From assembly GCA_964645155.1 (NCBI GenBank), contig CAZYBG010000157.1, positions 1 to 5,631 on the forward strand: DNA of 5,631 nt. Reading direction: 5' to 3'. The notes under the pieces are model-generated. The model saw only the letters and a list, made by a program, of their open reading frames with translations, was not told the DNA's origin and searched no databases. A program made the translations under genes and the position numbers. The stretch is from CAZYBG01 sp964645155. GTDB taxonomy: Bacteria; Pseudomonadota; Alphaproteobacteria; Rhodobacterales; Rhodobacteraceae. This document shows, in pieces, positions 1 through 5,398 of the stretch (positions within the stretch are counted from its first letter, which is position 1; each line of letters starts with the position of its first letter).

Positions 1-1112
1 ATTGCGACTTCTCCTTCCACATGGCGATCACCTGGTGGGGGGAGCGGGTTTTCGACGACATGCCGAAGATCACCGCCGCCGGCATCAACACCTTCAAGCA
101 TTTCATGGCCTACAAGGGCGCGCTGATGGTGAACGACGACGAGATGTTCGCCTCGTTTCGCCGCTGCGCCGAACTGGGCGCCATCCCGCTGGTCCATGCC
201 GAGAACGGCGACGTGGTGGCCGAACTGCAGCGCCGCCTGATCGAGGAGGGCAATACCGGCCCCGAGGCGCATGCCTATTCCCGCCCGCCCGAGGTCGAGG
301 GCGAGGCGACGAACCGCGCCATCATGATCGCCGACATGGCGGGCGTGCCGGTCTACATCGTGCACACCTCTTGCGAGGAGGCCCACGAGGCGATCCGCCG
401 CGCGCGGATGCTGGGGAAGCGCGTCTGGGGCGAGCCCTTGATCCAGCACCTGACGCTGGACGAGGGCGAGTACATGAACAAGGACTGGGACCACGCGGCG
501 CGCAGGGTGATGAGCCCGCCGTTCCGGAACCGCAAGCACCAGGATTCACTCTGGGCGGGGCTGGCGAGCGGGTCTCTCAGCGTCGTCGCCACCGACCACT
601 GCGCCTTCACCACCGTGCAGAAGCGCCATGGCATCGGCGACTTCACCAGAATCCCGAACGGAACGGGGGGCCTCGAGGACCGGATGCCGATGCTCTGGAC
701 GCACGGCGTGAACACTGGGCGGATCACGATGAACGAGTTTGTCGCCGTCACATCAACGAACATCGCCAAGATATTGAACATATACCCGAAAAAGGGGGCG
801 GTGCTGGTCGGGGCCGATGCCGATCTCGTGGTCTGGGACCCGGCGAAGGAGAAGACGATCAGCGCCGCGACGCAGCAGTCGGCGATCGACTACAACGTGT
901 TCGAAGGCAAGCAGGTGAAGGGCCTGCCGCGCTTCACCCTGACCCGCGGCAAGGTCGCCATCCATGGCGGCGAGGTGCGGACCGAGGAGGGCCACGGCCA
1001 GTTCGTGGCGCGCGAGCCGATGGGCGCGGTGAACCGGGCACTGTCGACCTGGAAGGAGCTGACCGCGCCGCGCAAGGTCGAGCGCGGCGGCATTCCGGCG
1101 AGCGGGGTGTGA
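1..1112 (+). CDS. hydA: dihydropyrimidinase / D-hydantoinase, C-terminal part (5' truncated by window)
   Basis: Zinc amidohydrolase that opens the ring of 5,6-dihydrouracil, dihydrothymine or 5-substituted hydantoins to N-carbamoyl amino acids; cytoplasmic, second step of reductive pyrimidine degradation. The reading frame begins at base 3 without a start codon and gives 369 residues. The family is about 480-490 long, so roughly 115 N-terminal residues, including the first metal-binding HxH, lie upstream. Visible active-site motifs are FKHFMAYKG (the first Lys, codon 96-98, is the carboxylated metal-bridging lysine; the Tyr contacts substrate), LVHAENGD (metal His), YIVHTS (metal His) and ATDHCAF (catalytic Asp). 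NGTGGLEDRMP and NIAKILNIYPKKG are also typical of the family. These favour a dihydropyrimidinase over a dihydroorotase or allantoinase. Substrate choice between dihydropyrimidine and hydantoin cannot be decided from sequence. The stop TGA is at 1110-1112, 2 bp from the convergent cupin stop. An ABC importer operon follows on the same strand. Confidence 0.95.
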   Translation, partial: CDFSFHMAITWWGERVFDDMPKITAAGINTFKHFMAYKGALMVNDDEMFASFRRCAELGAIPLVHAENGDVVAELQRRLIEEGNTGPEAHAYSRPPEVEGEATNRAIMIADMAGVPVYIVHTSCEEAHEAIRRARMLGKRVWGEPLIQHLTLDEGEYMNKDWDHAARRVMSPPFRNRKHQDSLWAGLASGSLSVVATDHCAFTTVQKRHGIGDFTRIPNGTGGLEDRMPMLWTHGVNTGRITMNEFVAVTSTNIAKILNIYPKKGAVLVGADADLVVWDPAKEKTISAATQQSAIDYNVFEGKQVKGLPRFTLTRGKVAIHGGEVRTEEGHGQFVAREPMGAVNRALSTWKELTAPRKVERGGIPASGV

Positions 1113-1114
1113 TG

Positions 1115-1513
1115 TCAGGCGGGGACCAACCCGTCCAGTTCCGGCAGCAGCACCACGCTTTCCTGCTCGCTCGGGTCGGTGCGGCTGATCACCGCGGTGG
1201 CGGGGCCCGGCCCGGGATTGAACGGCAGGTGGGGCGTGTCGGCAGGGATGTAGAGCAGATCGCCGGCCGCGACCTCCATGCGGTGTTCGAGGGCGTCGCC
1301 CCAGTACATCACCGTGACGCCCTCCAGCATGTAGATCGCCGTCTCGTGCGTCGCATGCTTGTGGGCGCGGGCGCGGCCTCCGGGCGGGATGGTGAGCAGG
1401 TGCATGCAGATCCCGGTGCTGCCGACCGTCTCGGCGGCGATGCCGGCGTTGTAGGTAAAACCCTGTTTGCCGTCGAAGGTGTCGGTCGGGCGCAATTTGC
1501 AGCAGATGGACAT
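1115..1513 (-). CDS. single-domain cupin protein of unknown function
   Basis: A 132-residue one-domain cupin (RmlC-like beta barrel). Cupin motif 1 is near residues 45-65: AHKHATHE gives the HxHxxxE metal ligands H51, H53 and E57, followed by TAIYMLEG. The spacing from Glu to the closing Gly is one residue longer than the textbook pattern, and H56 is an extra histidine. Motif 2 is near residues 84-99 (GDLLYIPADTPHLPFN), with H95 as the fourth ligand and Asp in place of the usual Gly. The start at 1513 is chosen because a strong AAAGGAG ribosome site lies 6 nt upstream; the frame could extend to 1612, but those codons look non-conserved and would overlap the ABC gene start. There is no signal peptide, so it is probably cytoplasmic. 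It is the only - strand gene here, convergent with hydA and divergent from the importer. Function is unknown: a metal-dependent enzyme or small-molecule sensor linked to the locus would fit. Confidence 0.88.
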   Translation of the reverse strand: MSICCKLRPTDTFDGKQGFTYNAGIAAETVGSTGICMHLLTIPPGGRARAHKHATHETAIYMLEGVTVMYWGDALEHRMEVAAGDLLYIPADTPHLPFNPGPGPATAVISRTDPSEQESVVLLPELDGLVPA

Positions 1514-1599
1514 GGAATGCTCCTTTCGGAAAAGACAATGCGGCGGCTCTACCACGAGTCGCGGGCAGGTTCGAGACGGTCCCGCACACCGGTGAAGGC
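1514..1599. promoter_or_regulatory. divergent intergenic region between cupin and ABC operon
   Basis: This 86-bp gap separates the - strand cupin from the + strand importer operon and is the obvious place for both promoters. I see no convincing -35/-10 pair or clear inverted repeat. The part next to the cupin (about 1521-1540) is less GC-rich than its surroundings. On the + strand GGTGAAGG (1591-1598) lies directly before the ATPase ATG and is a modest ribosome site. The promoter role is inferred from gene orientation. Confidence 0.4.
1520..1526 (-). promoter_or_regulatory. strong Shine-Dalgarno of the cupin gene
   Basis: Read on the - strand this is AAAGGAG, 6 nt before the ATG at 1513-1511. 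It decides the cupin start over the in-frame ATG at 1612, which has no comparable site. Confidence 0.8.
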
Positions 1600-2400
1600 A
1601 TGAAGCAGACACCGACTCCTGCCGCCCCGGTGATCGCGGCGGAGGGCCTGCACCTGGTGTTCCAGACGGCGGACGGGCCGGTGCAGGCCCTGCAGGACGT
1701 GAGCCTGACCGTCGCGCGCGGCGAGTTCGTCAGCTTCATCGGCCCCTCGGGCTGCGGCAAGACGACCTTCCTGCGCTGCGTCGCGGCGCTGGAGGAGCCG
1801 ACGGAAGGAACGCTCACCGTCAACGGCATGTCTCCCGACGAGGCCCGCAGGGCGCGAGCCTACGGCTACGTGTTCCAGGCGGCCGGCCTCTACCCGTGGC
1901 GGACGATTGCGGGAAATGTGAAACTTCCGCTGGAGATAATGGGCTATTCGAAAGCCGAGCAGGAGAGCCGTGTCGCGAAAGTGCTGGAGCTGGTCGAGCT
2001 GGGCGGCTTCGGCAACAAGTTCCCCTGGCAGCTTTCCGGCGGCATGCAGCAGCGGGCCAGCATCGCCCGGGCGCTGGCCTTCGATGCCGACATCCTGCTG
2101 ATGGACGAGCCGTTCGGCGCGCTGGACGAGATCGTGCGCGACCGGCTGAACGAGGAGCTGCTCAGGCTCTGGAATGCGACCGGCAAGACCATCCTCTTCG
2201 TCACCCACTCGATTCCCGAGGCTGTCTACCTGTCCACCCGCATCGTCGTGATGAGCCCGCGGCCGGGGCGGATCACCGACGTGATCGAGAGCCCGCTGCC
2301 GCGGGAGCGCCCGCTCGACATCCGCGACAGCCGGGAGTTCCTGCAGCTTGCCCACCGGGTCCGCGAGGGGCTGAGGGCGGGGCATGCCTATGACGAGTGA
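1600..2400 (+). CDS. ABC importer ATPase, NitT/TauT family (SsuB/TauB/ThiZ-like)
   Basis: Cytoplasmic nucleotide-binding subunit (266 aa, normal family length) that powers uptake through the two permeases encoded downstream. All motifs are intact: Walker A GPSGCGKT (residues 48-55), Q-loop Q93 in YVFQ, ABC signature LSGGMQQR (145-152), Walker B ILLMDE (165-170) with catalytic E170, D-loop ALD (174-176) and switch histidine H203 in THS. The segment LYPWRTIAGNVKLPLE after the Q-loop and the SPRPGRI stretch (219-224) are characteristic of nitrate/sulfonate/taurine/pyrimidine-type importers. The start ATG has GGTGAAGG immediately upstream and no better in-frame start is near. It is the first gene of the operon. 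Its last codons overlap an ATG at 2390 (ATGACGAGTGA), the normal layout for translational coupling to a permease, but that ATG is out of frame with permease 1. The ligand is inferred as pyrimidine-like from the neighbouring hydA and binding protein. Confidence 0.95.
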   Translation: MKQTPTPAAPVIAAEGLHLVFQTADGPVQALQDVSLTVARGEFVSFIGPSGCGKTTFLRCVAALEEPTEGTLTVNGMSPDEARRARAYGYVFQAAGLYPWRTIAGNVKLPLEIMGYSKAEQESRVAKVLELVELGGFGNKFPWQLSGGMQQRASIARALAFDADILLMDEPFGALDEIVRDRLNEELLRLWNATGKTILFVTHSIPEAVYLSTRIVVMSPRPGRITDVIESPLPRERPLDIRDSREFLQLAHRVREGLRAGHAYDE

Positions 2401-2464
2401 GCCGGCACAGGCCGTACACATCGTGTACACCGCCTGTACACCGCGGCACCGGTGGCGCCCGTGA
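2390..2464 (+). other. overlapping 24-codon ORF at ATPase/permease junction (displaced permease start or coupling ORF)
   Basis: An ATG at 2390 overlaps the ATPase stop in the compact arrangement ATGACGAGTGA and is preceded by purine-rich GAGGGGCTGAGGGCGGGG. It opens a 24-codon frame starting MTSEPAQAVHIVYTA and ending at TGA 2462-2464. The permease 1 body is in a different frame. Two readings are possible. First, this is the true 5' end of the permease gene, cut off by an 11-bp duplication (2424-2445); deleting one copy joins it in frame to the permease with no stop. Second, it is a short ORF whose stop overlaps the GTG at 2461 (GTGA) and passes ribosomes to the permease. No known peptide family is recognised. 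The frame relation is seen directly; the roles are inferred. Confidence 0.45.
2414..2445 (+). repeat. 11-bp tandem repeat, three GTACAC units
   Basis: GTACAC occurs at 2414, 2425 and 2436, exactly 11 bp apart. The last two units are nearly identical over the full period: TGTACACCGCC (2424-2434) and TGTACACCGCG (2435-2445), with ten matching bases. The middle copy also creates the 8-bp palindrome GTGTACAC (2423-2430). Because 11 is not a multiple of 3, each unit gained or lost shifts the frame. The array lies inside the short ORF from 2390 and just before the possible GTG starts of permease 1. It could also be a cluster of operator half-sites, but its position at a gene junction and its tandem form favour slippage or duplication. 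Confidence 0.75.
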
Positions 2465-3366
2465 CCCGCCCGTACCCGCCCGTGACCCGCCTTGTCCCCA
2501 TCCTCGCCGTCCTCGGCGCCATTCTGGTGCTCTGGTACGTCGGCAGCGTCCTTCTCAACGCGCAGTGGACCATCGACCAGGCGGCCCGCGCCGGGCAGGA
2601 GGTGACCTTCGCAGAGATCGCGCGCGACGCGATGAGCCAGCGCCGGCCGATGCTGCCGCCGCCGCACCAGGTGGCCGCCGCGCTGTGGGAGGGGGTCGCG
2701 GCCGAGCCCGTCACCTCCAAGCGCAGCCTCGTCTACCATTCCTGGGTGACGGTCGAGGCGACGCTCTCGGGCTTTCTCCTCGGCATCGCGGTGGGCGTGC
2801 TGATGGCGGTCGGGATCGTCTACTTCCGCGTCATCGACCTGTCGCTGATGCCCTGGGCGGTGATCTCGCAGACCATCCCCATCGTGGCACTGGCGCCGAT
2901 GATCGTGGTGCTGTCGAACTCGCTCGGCCTCGGCGAGCGGCTGGGGGTCGAGAACCGGCTGGTCTCCAAGACGCTGATCGCCGCCTATCTCAGCTTCTTC
3001 CCGGTCCTCGTCGGCATGGTGAAGGGCCTGAGGAGCCCCGACGCGATGCAGCTCGACCTGCTGTCGACCTATGGCGCGAGGGGGCTGCAGAGCTTCCTCA
3101 AGCTGCGCCTGCCGGCCTCGGTCCCCTACCTCTTCGCCTCGCTCAAGGTGGCGATCGCGGCGGCGCTGGTCGGCGCCATCGTGGGGGAACTCCCCACCGG
3201 CGCGGTCGAGGGCCTCGGCGCGCGGATGCTGGTGGCGAGCCAGTTCGGCCAGCCGCTCCTGATGTGGGCCGCGCTGTTCGCGGCGGCGCTGGTCGCGGGG
3301 CTCCTCATCCTCGGCGTCGGCGCGCTGGAGCGGGCGGTGGCGCGGCGCATGGGGGCGAGGGCATGA
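2452..3366 (+). CDS. ABC importer permease 1, NitT/TauT family (start uncertain)
   Basis: Inner-membrane subunit of the importer (304 aa from GTG 2452). Hydrophobic segments lie at about residues 14-35, 103-124, 134-154, 174-193, 226-246 and 268-291, giving six membrane spans with a long polar loop (36-102) after the first. The cytoplasmic EAA loop that docks on the ATPase is at about 200-232 (STYGARGLQSFLKLRLPAS). Candidate starts are GTG 2452, 2461 (GTGA overlap with the short ORF stop) and 2482; none has a good ribosome site. The expected coupled start, ATG 2390, is out of frame, and removing one 11-bp repeat copy would restore it, adding about 17 residues. Compared with permease 2, this protein has extra residues between spans 3 and 4 (LSNSLGLGERLGVENR) and lacks the usual WFGFG there. 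The body is intact. It ends in a 4-bp ATGA overlap with permease 2, so they are co-translated and probably form a heterodimer. Confidence 0.88.
   Translation: MAPVTRPYPPVTRLVPILAVLGAILVLWYVGSVLLNAQWTIDQAARAGQEVTFAEIARDAMSQRRPMLPPPHQVAAALWEGVAAEPVTSKRSLVYHSWVTVEATLSGFLLGIAVGVLMAVGIVYFRVIDLSLMPWAVISQTIPIVALAPMIVVLSNSLGLGERLGVENRLVSKTLIAAYLSFFPVLVGMVKGLRSPDAMQLDLLSTYGARGLQSFLKLRLPASVPYLFASLKVAIAAALVGAIVGELPTGAVEGLGARMLVASQFGQPLLMWAALFAAALVAGLLILGVGALERAVARRMGARA
2458..2489 (+). repeat. short tandem repeat CCCGTGACCCG / CCCGTACCCG / CCCGTGACCCG
   Basis: Three adjacent units of 11, 10 and 11 bp start at 2458, 2469 and 2479; the first and third are identical. They encode the N-terminal PVTRPYPPVTR of permease 1 and contain two of its three candidate GTG starts (2461 and 2482). 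Together with the array at 2414-2445 they form a repeat-rich stretch of about 75 bp with a period near 11 bp, only at this gene junction. Confidence 0.7.
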
Positions 3367-4238
3367 GTGGGGCGGGGCCGCAGCAGGGCTGGCTGCTTGC
3401 CGCCGTCGCCGGCTGGCTCGCGCTCTGGGCGCTGAACGTGATCCTCGCGCGGCGGCCGGAGCCGCCGGTCCGCGCGCTCATCCCGGTGCTCTTCGGCCTC
3501 GCCGTCCTCGTGCTCTGGGAAGGCGTGGTGCGCGCCTTCGCAGTCCCCGAGGTCATCCTGCCCCCGCCCTCGACCATCGGCCGCACCATCGCCGGCAGCA
3601 CCGGCCTGCTATGGTCGGACTTCGTGCAGACCATCCTCAAGGGCGCGGTGCCGGGCTTCTTCCTCGGTTCCGGCGCGGCGGTCCTGACGGCGATCCTGAT
3701 CGACCGCTCGCCGTTCCTGACCCGCGGCCTCCTGCCCGTCGGCAACTTCGTCGCGGCACTTCCCATCGTCGGGATCGCGCCGATCATGGTCACCTGGTTC
3801 GGCTTCGGCTGGGAGAGCAAGGCCGCGGTGGTCTGCGCGATGGTGTTCTTCCCGGTCCTCGTCAACGCGGTCGCCGGCCTCGCCTCGGCCGAGCGGATGC
3901 AACGCGACCTGATGCGGACCTGGGGCGCCTCGTACGGGCAGACGCTGCTTCGCCTGCGCCTGCCGGCGGCCATGCCCTTCATCTTCAACGGGCTCAAGAT
4001 TTCGACCACGCTGGCGCTGATCGGGGCCATCGTCGCCGAGTTCTTCGGCTCGCCCACGCGCGGCATGGGCTTCCGCATCTCGACCGCCGTCGGCTCGCTT
4101 GCGCTGCCGCTGGTCTGGGCGCAGATTGCCGTCGCGGCGCTTGCGGGGACGGTGTTCTTCGGCCTCGTGACGCTGATCGAACTGCGTGTGACGTTCTGGC
4201 ATCCGTCGCACAGGGGACGGGATCGGGGACAAAGATGA
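3363..4238 (+). CDS. ABC importer permease 2, NitT/TauT family
   Basis: Second inner-membrane subunit (291 aa). The start ATG 3363 overlaps the permease 1 stop as ATGA and is preceded by GGGGGCGAGGGC. Hydrophobic segments are at about residues 10-28, 37-55, 92-113, 122-145, 153-173, 206-227 and 250-272, one more at the N terminus than in permease 1. VILPPPSTIG (64-73), ALPIVGIAPIMVTWFGFG (132-149) and the EAA loop MRTWGASYGQTLLRLRLPAA (184-203) are typical of this transporter family. The tail after the last span is short and basic (RGRDRGQR). The stop TGA at 4236-4238 overlaps an ATG at 4235 that is in frame with the binding protein gene, but a much better start follows at 4259. Having two different permease genes rather than one homodimeric permease suggests a heterodimeric channel. 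Confidence 0.94.
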   Translation: MSGAGPQQGWLLAAVAGWLALWALNVILARRPEPPVRALIPVLFGLAVLVLWEGVVRAFAVPEVILPPPSTIGRTIAGSTGLLWSDFVQTILKGAVPGFFLGSGAAVLTAILIDRSPFLTRGLLPVGNFVAALPIVGIAPIMVTWFGFGWESKAAVVCAMVFFPVLVNAVAGLASAERMQRDLMRTWGASYGQTLLRLRLPAAMPFIFNGLKISTTLALIGAIVAEFFGSPTRGMGFRISTAVGSLALPLVWAQIAVAALAGTVFFGLVTLIELRVTFWHPSHRGRDRGQR

Positions 4239-4242
4239 CAAC

Positions 4243-4249
4243 AAGGAGG
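4243..4249 (+). promoter_or_regulatory. near-perfect Shine-Dalgarno of the binding-protein gene
   Basis: AAGGAGG lies 9 nt before ATG 4259, which selects that start over the in-frame ATG 4235 overlapping the permease 2 stop. It is the strongest ribosome site in the operon, in keeping with binding proteins being made in excess over membrane subunits. Confidence 0.85.
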
Positions 4250-4258
4250 TACGAGACC

Positions 4259-5254
4259 ATGAAAAGGACCATCGCTGGCGCCGCGCTCGCGGCGCTCGCC
4301 GCGTCCGGCGCGTGGGCGCAGGACAGCGTGCGGCTGCAGCTCAAATGGGTGACGCAGGCGCAGTTCGCCGGCTACTACGTGGCCGAGGCCAAGGGCTTCT
4401 ACGACGAGGAAAACCTCGACGTGACGATCTTGCCCGGCGGCCCCGACATCGCGCCCGAGCAGGTGATCGCCGGCGGCGGCGCCGACGTCATCACCACCTG
4501 GATGCCCGCCGCGCTGGCGGCGCGGGAGCGTGGCGTGCCGCTCGTCAACATCGCGCAGCCGTTCAAGAACCAGGGCCTGAGCTTCGTCTGCCGCAAGGAC
4601 ATGGGCGTCGAGTCGACCGACGACTTCCCGGGCAAGACGCTGGGCGTCTGGTTCTTCGGCAACGAATATCCGTTCTACGCCTGGATGGCGGCCCTCGGCC
4701 TTGCCACCGACGGCAGCGAGGGCGGGGTGACGGTGCTGAAGCAGGCCTTCGACGTCGAGGCGCTGCTGAACGGCGAGGCCGCCTGCATCAGCGTGATGAC
4801 CTACAACGAATACGGCCAGGTGCTCGATGCCGGCCTCACCGCCGACCAGCTCACCTTCTTCAGCTATGCCGACCAGGGCGTGAAGGTCATGGAGGACGGC
4901 CTCTACGTCCTCGAGGAGAGCTTGGCCGACCCGGCCTTCGCCGAACGGATGGTGCGCTTCGTGCGTGCCAGCATGAAGGGCTGGAAATACGCCGAGGAGA
5001 ACCCCGGGGAAGCGGCGCAGATCGTCGTCGACGCCGACCAGACGGGCCTGCAGACGCTCGAGCACCAGACCTACATGATGGGCGAGATCGCCAAGCTGAC
5101 CGCCGGCTCGACCGGCGCGCTCGACGCCGCCGACTTCGACGCCACGGTCGAGGCACTGCTTGCCGCCGTGTCGCCGGAGAACCCGGCGATCACCAAGGCG
5201 CCGGAGGGCACCGCCTGGACGGCGGAGATCACCGACGCCGCCCTGGCGCAGTGA
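4259..5254 (+). CDS. ABC importer periplasmic substrate-binding protein, NMT1/THI5-like (ThiY-type)
   Basis: Captures the substrate in the periplasm and delivers it to the permeases (331 aa, normal length). A Sec signal peptide is clear: basic MKRT, an alanine/leucine core, and an AWA-Q cleavage site after residue 20. There is no lipobox cysteine, so the mature protein is soluble. The mature N terminus RLQLKWVTQAQFAGYYVAEAKGFY-type segment (25-48, quoted only as family landmark QLKW, QFAGYY, KGFY), LPGGPDI (58-64), DFPGKTLGVWFFGNE (122-136) and the YNEYGQ patch (182-187) fit the NMT1/THI5-like family that includes hydroxymethylpyrimidine, riboflavin and other heterocycle binders. The CCCFC motif of yeast Thi5 synthases is absent, so it is a binder, not an enzyme. 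The aromatic residues near W30, Y39, Y40, W131 and F132 could form a stacking site for a flat ring. It is the last gene of the operon and is followed by a terminator. Ligand: a pyrimidine or hydantoin is inferred from hydA; thiamin precursor or riboflavin-like ligands are alternatives. Confidence 0.92.
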   Translation: MKRTIAGAALAALAASGAWAQDSVRLQLKWVTQAQFAGYYVAEAKGFYDEENLDVTILPGGPDIAPEQVIAGGGADVITTWMPAALAARERGVPLVNIAQPFKNQGLSFVCRKDMGVESTDDFPGKTLGVWFFGNEYPFYAWMAALGLATDGSEGGVTVLKQAFDVEALLNGEAACISVMTYNEYGQVLDAGLTADQLTFFSYADQGVKVMEDGLYVLEESLADPAFAERMVRFVRASMKGWKYAEENPGEAAQIVVDADQTGLQTLEHQTYMMGEIAKLTAGSTGALDAADFDATVEALLAAVSPENPAITKAPEGTAWTAEITDAALAQ

Positions 5255-5274
5255 CCTGCGGGACGGATGAGGGG

Positions 5275-5300
5275 GGGCGCCCGGATCGGGGCGCGCCTTT
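5275..5300 (+). terminator. probable intrinsic terminator of the ABC operon
   Basis: About 20 bp after the binding-protein stop, a GC-rich hairpin can form: CCCG (5280-5283) pairs with CGGG (5287-5290) around a GAT loop, extended by GCG/CGC and GG/CC with single-base bulges at 5291 and 5295. TTTCTCGCTTCT follows. The T run is short and interrupted, so strength is uncertain, but position and form fit. Confidence 0.6.
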
Positions 5301-5398
5301 CTCGCTTCTGTAAAGCAGTTCTGTAAAGCGGCGGGCAACCCTTTTCCCCGGAACCGGTTTTTGGTAAACTTGCCGCAGAGGCCGCAGCGAGGAAGGCG
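5301..5398 (+). promoter_or_regulatory. upstream region of the XRE regulator gene
   Basis: About 100 bp between the ABC operon terminator and the regulator ATG. It holds the direct repeat at 5306-5329, the palindrome AACCGGTT (5352-5359), the TTTTTGGTAAACTTG patch (5357-5371) and the ribosome site GAGGAAGG (5389-5396) just before ATG 5399. A promoter must lie here if the terminator works; I cannot place the -35 and -10 boxes with confidence. Confidence 0.5.
5306..5329 (+). repeat. direct repeat TTCTGTAAAGC x2, possible operator
   Basis: A perfect 11-bp copy is found at 5306-5316 and 5319-5329, 13 bp apart start to start. A related TTTGGTAAAC lies at 5360-5369, sharing GTAAA. The stretch is AT-richer than the surrounding DNA and sits 70-93 bp before the XRE regulator start, so a binding site for that regulator or another factor is plausible. 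This function is inferred. Confidence 0.55.

Noticed and set aside
755..800. AT-richer patch inside hydA that might mark recombination
   Set aside because: It encodes the conserved NIAKILNIYPKKG segment, whose Ile, Asn, Lys and Tyr codons are naturally AT-rich.
2..1603. 533-codon + strand open frame overlapping hydA and the cupin
   Set aside because: Arg/Gly-rich shadow frame; hydA in another frame carries all the active-site motifs and the cupin explains the remainder on the opposite strand.
1549..2739. 396-codon - strand frame opposite the ABC ATPase
   Set aside because: It is antisense to the intact ATPase and has no recognisable domain, so it is a composition artefact.
2397..3362. GTG at 2397 overlapping the ATPase stop (GTGA), opening a frame that runs into permease 2
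   Set aside because: The translation up to 3362 is Arg/Pro-rich and lacks membrane spans; the real permease 1 is in another frame. It is not an ATPase-coupled fusion.
4235..4258. Alternative binding-protein start ATG 4235 overlapping the permease 2 stop
   Set aside because: It would put MTTRRYET before a canonical signal peptide and has no ribosome site, whereas ATG 4259 has AAGGAGG at good spacing.
5352..5359. AACCGGTT palindrome upstream of the XRE gene as an operator
   Set aside because: An 8-bp GC-centred palindrome is expected by chance in this composition and it is not repeated; noted only as part of the upstream region.
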